This document shows, in pieces, positions 62,087 to 64,000 of a DNA stretch of 64,000 bases. How positions within the stretch are numbered: the first letter of the stretch is position 1; each line of letters begins with the position of its first letter. The stretch covers positions 11,656,001-11,720,000 of the forward strand of contig OZ059899.1 of assembly GCA_964057225.1 (NCBI GenBank). The letters run 5' to 3'. Below the pieces are notes generated by a model, which was given only the letters and a program-made list of their open reading frames with translations, had not been told where the DNA came from and ran no database searches. A program made the position numbers and the translations under genes. Origin of the DNA: Auanema rhodensis (lineage: Eukaryota; Nematoda; Chromadorea; Rhabditida; Rhabditidae).

Positions 62087-62946
62087 CTAGCGTGTACTAG
62101 TGTTCCAAGCATGACGAACCTTTTCGCTCATGTCTTGTACTTCTGAACTAAACTTGTCGGATATTTCATTGTATTCTCTTTTCAAATGATCAATCACCCA
62201 TTCGATTCCTTTTCTTCCCTATAACATATACATTGAGAACAATGTTTGAATTGTAGCTAACCTTATTGGCATTGCTGGAATAGACATTCAAAAAGGTTTT
62301 TTCACAATAATCAGCAAAAGCTGGCAAAGTAATAGTCACAATAGCCTCTTGCATTAAAACAGTTCTGCAAGGTAAAAAGAGTTTAAAACAATCATTTTGC
62401 TGATAACGTACTTGCTAGGATCGGAAGTGTGAGGCTGATATGTCAATTTTTCATCACAACGAAGAAAAGAGCTTCCATTCAACTAAAAAATTGTATAATA
62501 AAACGATTAAAAGGTTTAACTAACGTTCCGTGTAGTCAAGGACATGGTTTTACTCTGTGGGTCAATGACACTATATTCATGGGAATATTGGGTACCAGAA
62601 AACCCAGTTAACTAAAACATATAATTAATTAATGAGTAAATTACAGTAATATACTACCTTTGTAGCCCAAGAAGGAATTTGAAAATGTGACTGAATAAGT
62701 CTTTCAGAATGAATAATACCTTAAAATTTTATGATCGTCATGGAAATTAATAAAACGAATGAATACCATCTTCAACTTTCTGCGATACAACATCCATTGC
62801 TGTTACACCACTGTTACAGGGATTTGGATACTTTCTCCAGGCAGCATTCACGACAGTTTGCCAGTCATGCCTGAAACGTTAGAAATTTTGATGATCAAAA
62901 AAAATTTTTCATACTCGAAGACGTGCTCGGAAGTCCAGATTTTCAT
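62087..62946 (-). CDS. Slowmo/PRELI-domain mitochondrial lipid-transfer protein
   Basis: 196 residues. Exons in order of translation: 62946-62915, 62870-62767, 62719-62658, 62611-62525, 62482-62412, 62364-62262, 62218-62087. The protein starts MKIWTSEHVFEHDWQTVVNA, followed by AAWRKYPNPCNSGVTAMDV. This is the diagnostic beginning of Slowmo/PRELID3, where the MKIWxSEHxF and KYPNP blocks are invariant. Later blocks are CDEKLTYQPHTSDPSKTVL, QEAIVTITLP, and SSNANKGRKGIEWVIDHLKR. The fold covers nearly the whole chain, as usual. Family members shuttle phosphatidic acid or phosphatidylserine across the intermembrane space with a TRIAP1/Mdm35 partner. Its head-to-head neighbour is TIM23. The C-terminus is a predicted helix ending at TAG. 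Confidence 0.93.
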
Positions 62947-63452
62947 TTTTTTTTATTTTTTAAATATAATCTAGAACCGTTTGTTACCTGAAAGTTGATT
63001 GGTAATTATTTCTTAAGAAAATATAAAAATGAATCATTTACAGCGAAGTTAAAAGGTAAAGTACTTCAAAAGTACAGAAAAAAAATCTTATTTTCAAACG
63101 ATATTTAGTGTCACAAGTTTGTTAAAGAGTATGATGGGAAAAGAAAGCTGTTATCACTCAGTAAATATATCGATAAAAGAAATAAAAGAATAGTTTTATG
63201 AGACAGCACAAGAGAATTTTTCGTCACGGCACCGCGCTAAAGGTCCTGGCACGATTTTGAAATTTCAACATTGGCTCACTTCCAGCAATTGGAATATTTT
63301 ATAGTAAAATTTTTACTTATGCTTTTAAATAAAGTTTTTTATTTTTTTAATTAATTTCTTTACAACGAAAATTTATGGATTTAATTATATATAAACAATT
63401 TTATCAACATAACTTAGCATAAATAATTAATTAAAAAATATTAAGGTAAAAA
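62947..63452. promoter_or_regulatory. Divergent promoter region between Slowmo and TIM23
   Basis: 506 bases between the two start codons. Both genes are mitochondrial housekeeping genes, so shared control is plausible. No specific site was recognised; a GC-richer patch sits at 63222-63252. Confidence 0.5.
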
Positions 63453-64000
63453 ATGTCTTGGTTGTGGGGTGGTTCATCCAGTTCTTCGGAACCTGCACAA
63501 TCTAATAATCTAGATGTATCCAGTTCTGCCATAGACATGAGCGCAGGAATTGATTTCAGCTCATCAACAAGTAATATGAGCGTAAGTTTTTGCTTATTAT
63601 CGTTTTCTATTTTTTAAAATTATTTTAGCAATCACAAGCTGAAACAAGTGATCCATTTTCTACCCCCGTTCTCGCCTTAGACCAGATTAAGCATGCTGGA
63701 GTACCTGTAACTAGACAAATGGCTCCATATTTGCAGGTATATTCAATTATATTATACTCTAGGTTTACGTTATATTATAGATGGATCCTTCAATTTTTGT
63801 TTCATCAGCTCCACAATATGTTATGCCCGACGGCGGTGTAACAGGTTTGCACTATATTTAAAAGTTGACTCTTAAATATATCAAAATTTACAGGAAAAGG
63901 AAAATTTGAGTTTGCATTAGGGCATATAGGTTGGGCTGTTGCTGGTGGTTTTGGAGTAGGATGTGCAAGAGGTGCTTTTGGTGAATTCTTTAATAAAGAA
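63453..64000 (+). CDS. timm-23: TIM23, channel subunit of the mitochondrial inner-membrane import complex (5' part)
   Basis: Exons 63453-63581, 63629-63736, 63781-63844 and 63894 to the window edge, all in frame. A Ser-rich hydrophilic N-terminal domain (MSWLWGGSSSSSEPAQSNN) leads to YLQMDPSIFVSSAPQYVMPD. The first membrane helix follows (FALGHIGWAVAGGFGVGCAR GAFGEFF) with the Gly-rich Tim17/22/23 signature. The remaining three helices lie beyond the window. Tim23 forms the voltage-sensitive presequence channel with Tim17 and Tim44. The start is preceded by AT-rich sequence and is the first in-frame ATG. Confidence 0.93.

Overview
The window is nuclear DNA of a free-living or parasitic nematode. 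It is AT-rich (roughly 30% GC by eye). Genes are cut into many small exons by GT-AG introns, mostly 40-60 nt, with T-rich acceptors (tttttag, tttcag). Most recognisable proteins have close Caenorhabditis elegans counterparts. The species cannot be named from sequence alone. From memory, most of the C. elegans counterparts (hmr-1, let-381, dkf-1, apr-1, timm-23) lie on chromosome I, so the window probably belongs to that ancestral linkage group (Nigon A). I could not check this.

Layout. 1-7987 is a gene-free stretch ending directly at an internal exon of a classical cadherin (HMR-1) gene. Its two ends are imperfect inverted copies of each other. 7988-13652 (+) is the cadherin gene, with two alternative 5' exons. 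13653-19271 is non-coding and holds a 417-bp near-identical direct duplication and a 19-bp hairpin arm pair. 19272-21356 (-) is a family-92 glycosyltransferase. 22351-24562 (-) is a FoxF/LET-381 forkhead gene. 26891-27472 (-) is a small unrecognised gene. 29380-29920 is a broken mariner transposase. 30628-41322 (+) is a large doublecortin-IQ-PLAT gene with a probable alternative first exon. 41714-42957 (-) is an unrecognised basic protein, perhaps PH-like. 42958-46129 is non-coding and dominated by a roughly 212-bp pure CT tract. 46130-49439 (+) is protein kinase D (DKF-1-like). 50110-52340 (+) is a Spindly-like coiled-coil protein. 52886-57149 (-) is an APC/APR-1 homologue. 58640-60695 (+) is a METTL17/Rsm22 mitoribosome assembly factor. 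61142-62028 is a short mariner-type element with terminal inverted repeats. 62087-62946 (-) is a Slowmo/PRELI protein. 63453 to the right edge (+) is the start of TIM23.

Functional grouping. The cadherin and APC homologue both act around beta-catenin (adhesion and Wnt signalling). Spindly and APC both act on microtubules or kinetochores. METTL17, Slowmo and TIM23 are three mitochondrial genes in a row at the right end, with Slowmo and TIM23 divergent over about 500 bp.

Exon models were assembled by hand from splice consensus, frame and phase. Every complete model given here keeps an open frame and sums to a multiple of three. Start codons of the FoxF, small and PH-like genes remain uncertain. 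The most unusual signals are the two-frame overlap of the alternative cadherin 5' exons, the inverted ends of the 8-kb stretch, the 417-bp duplication, and a palindromic 19-bp motif scattered between 15 and 41 kb.
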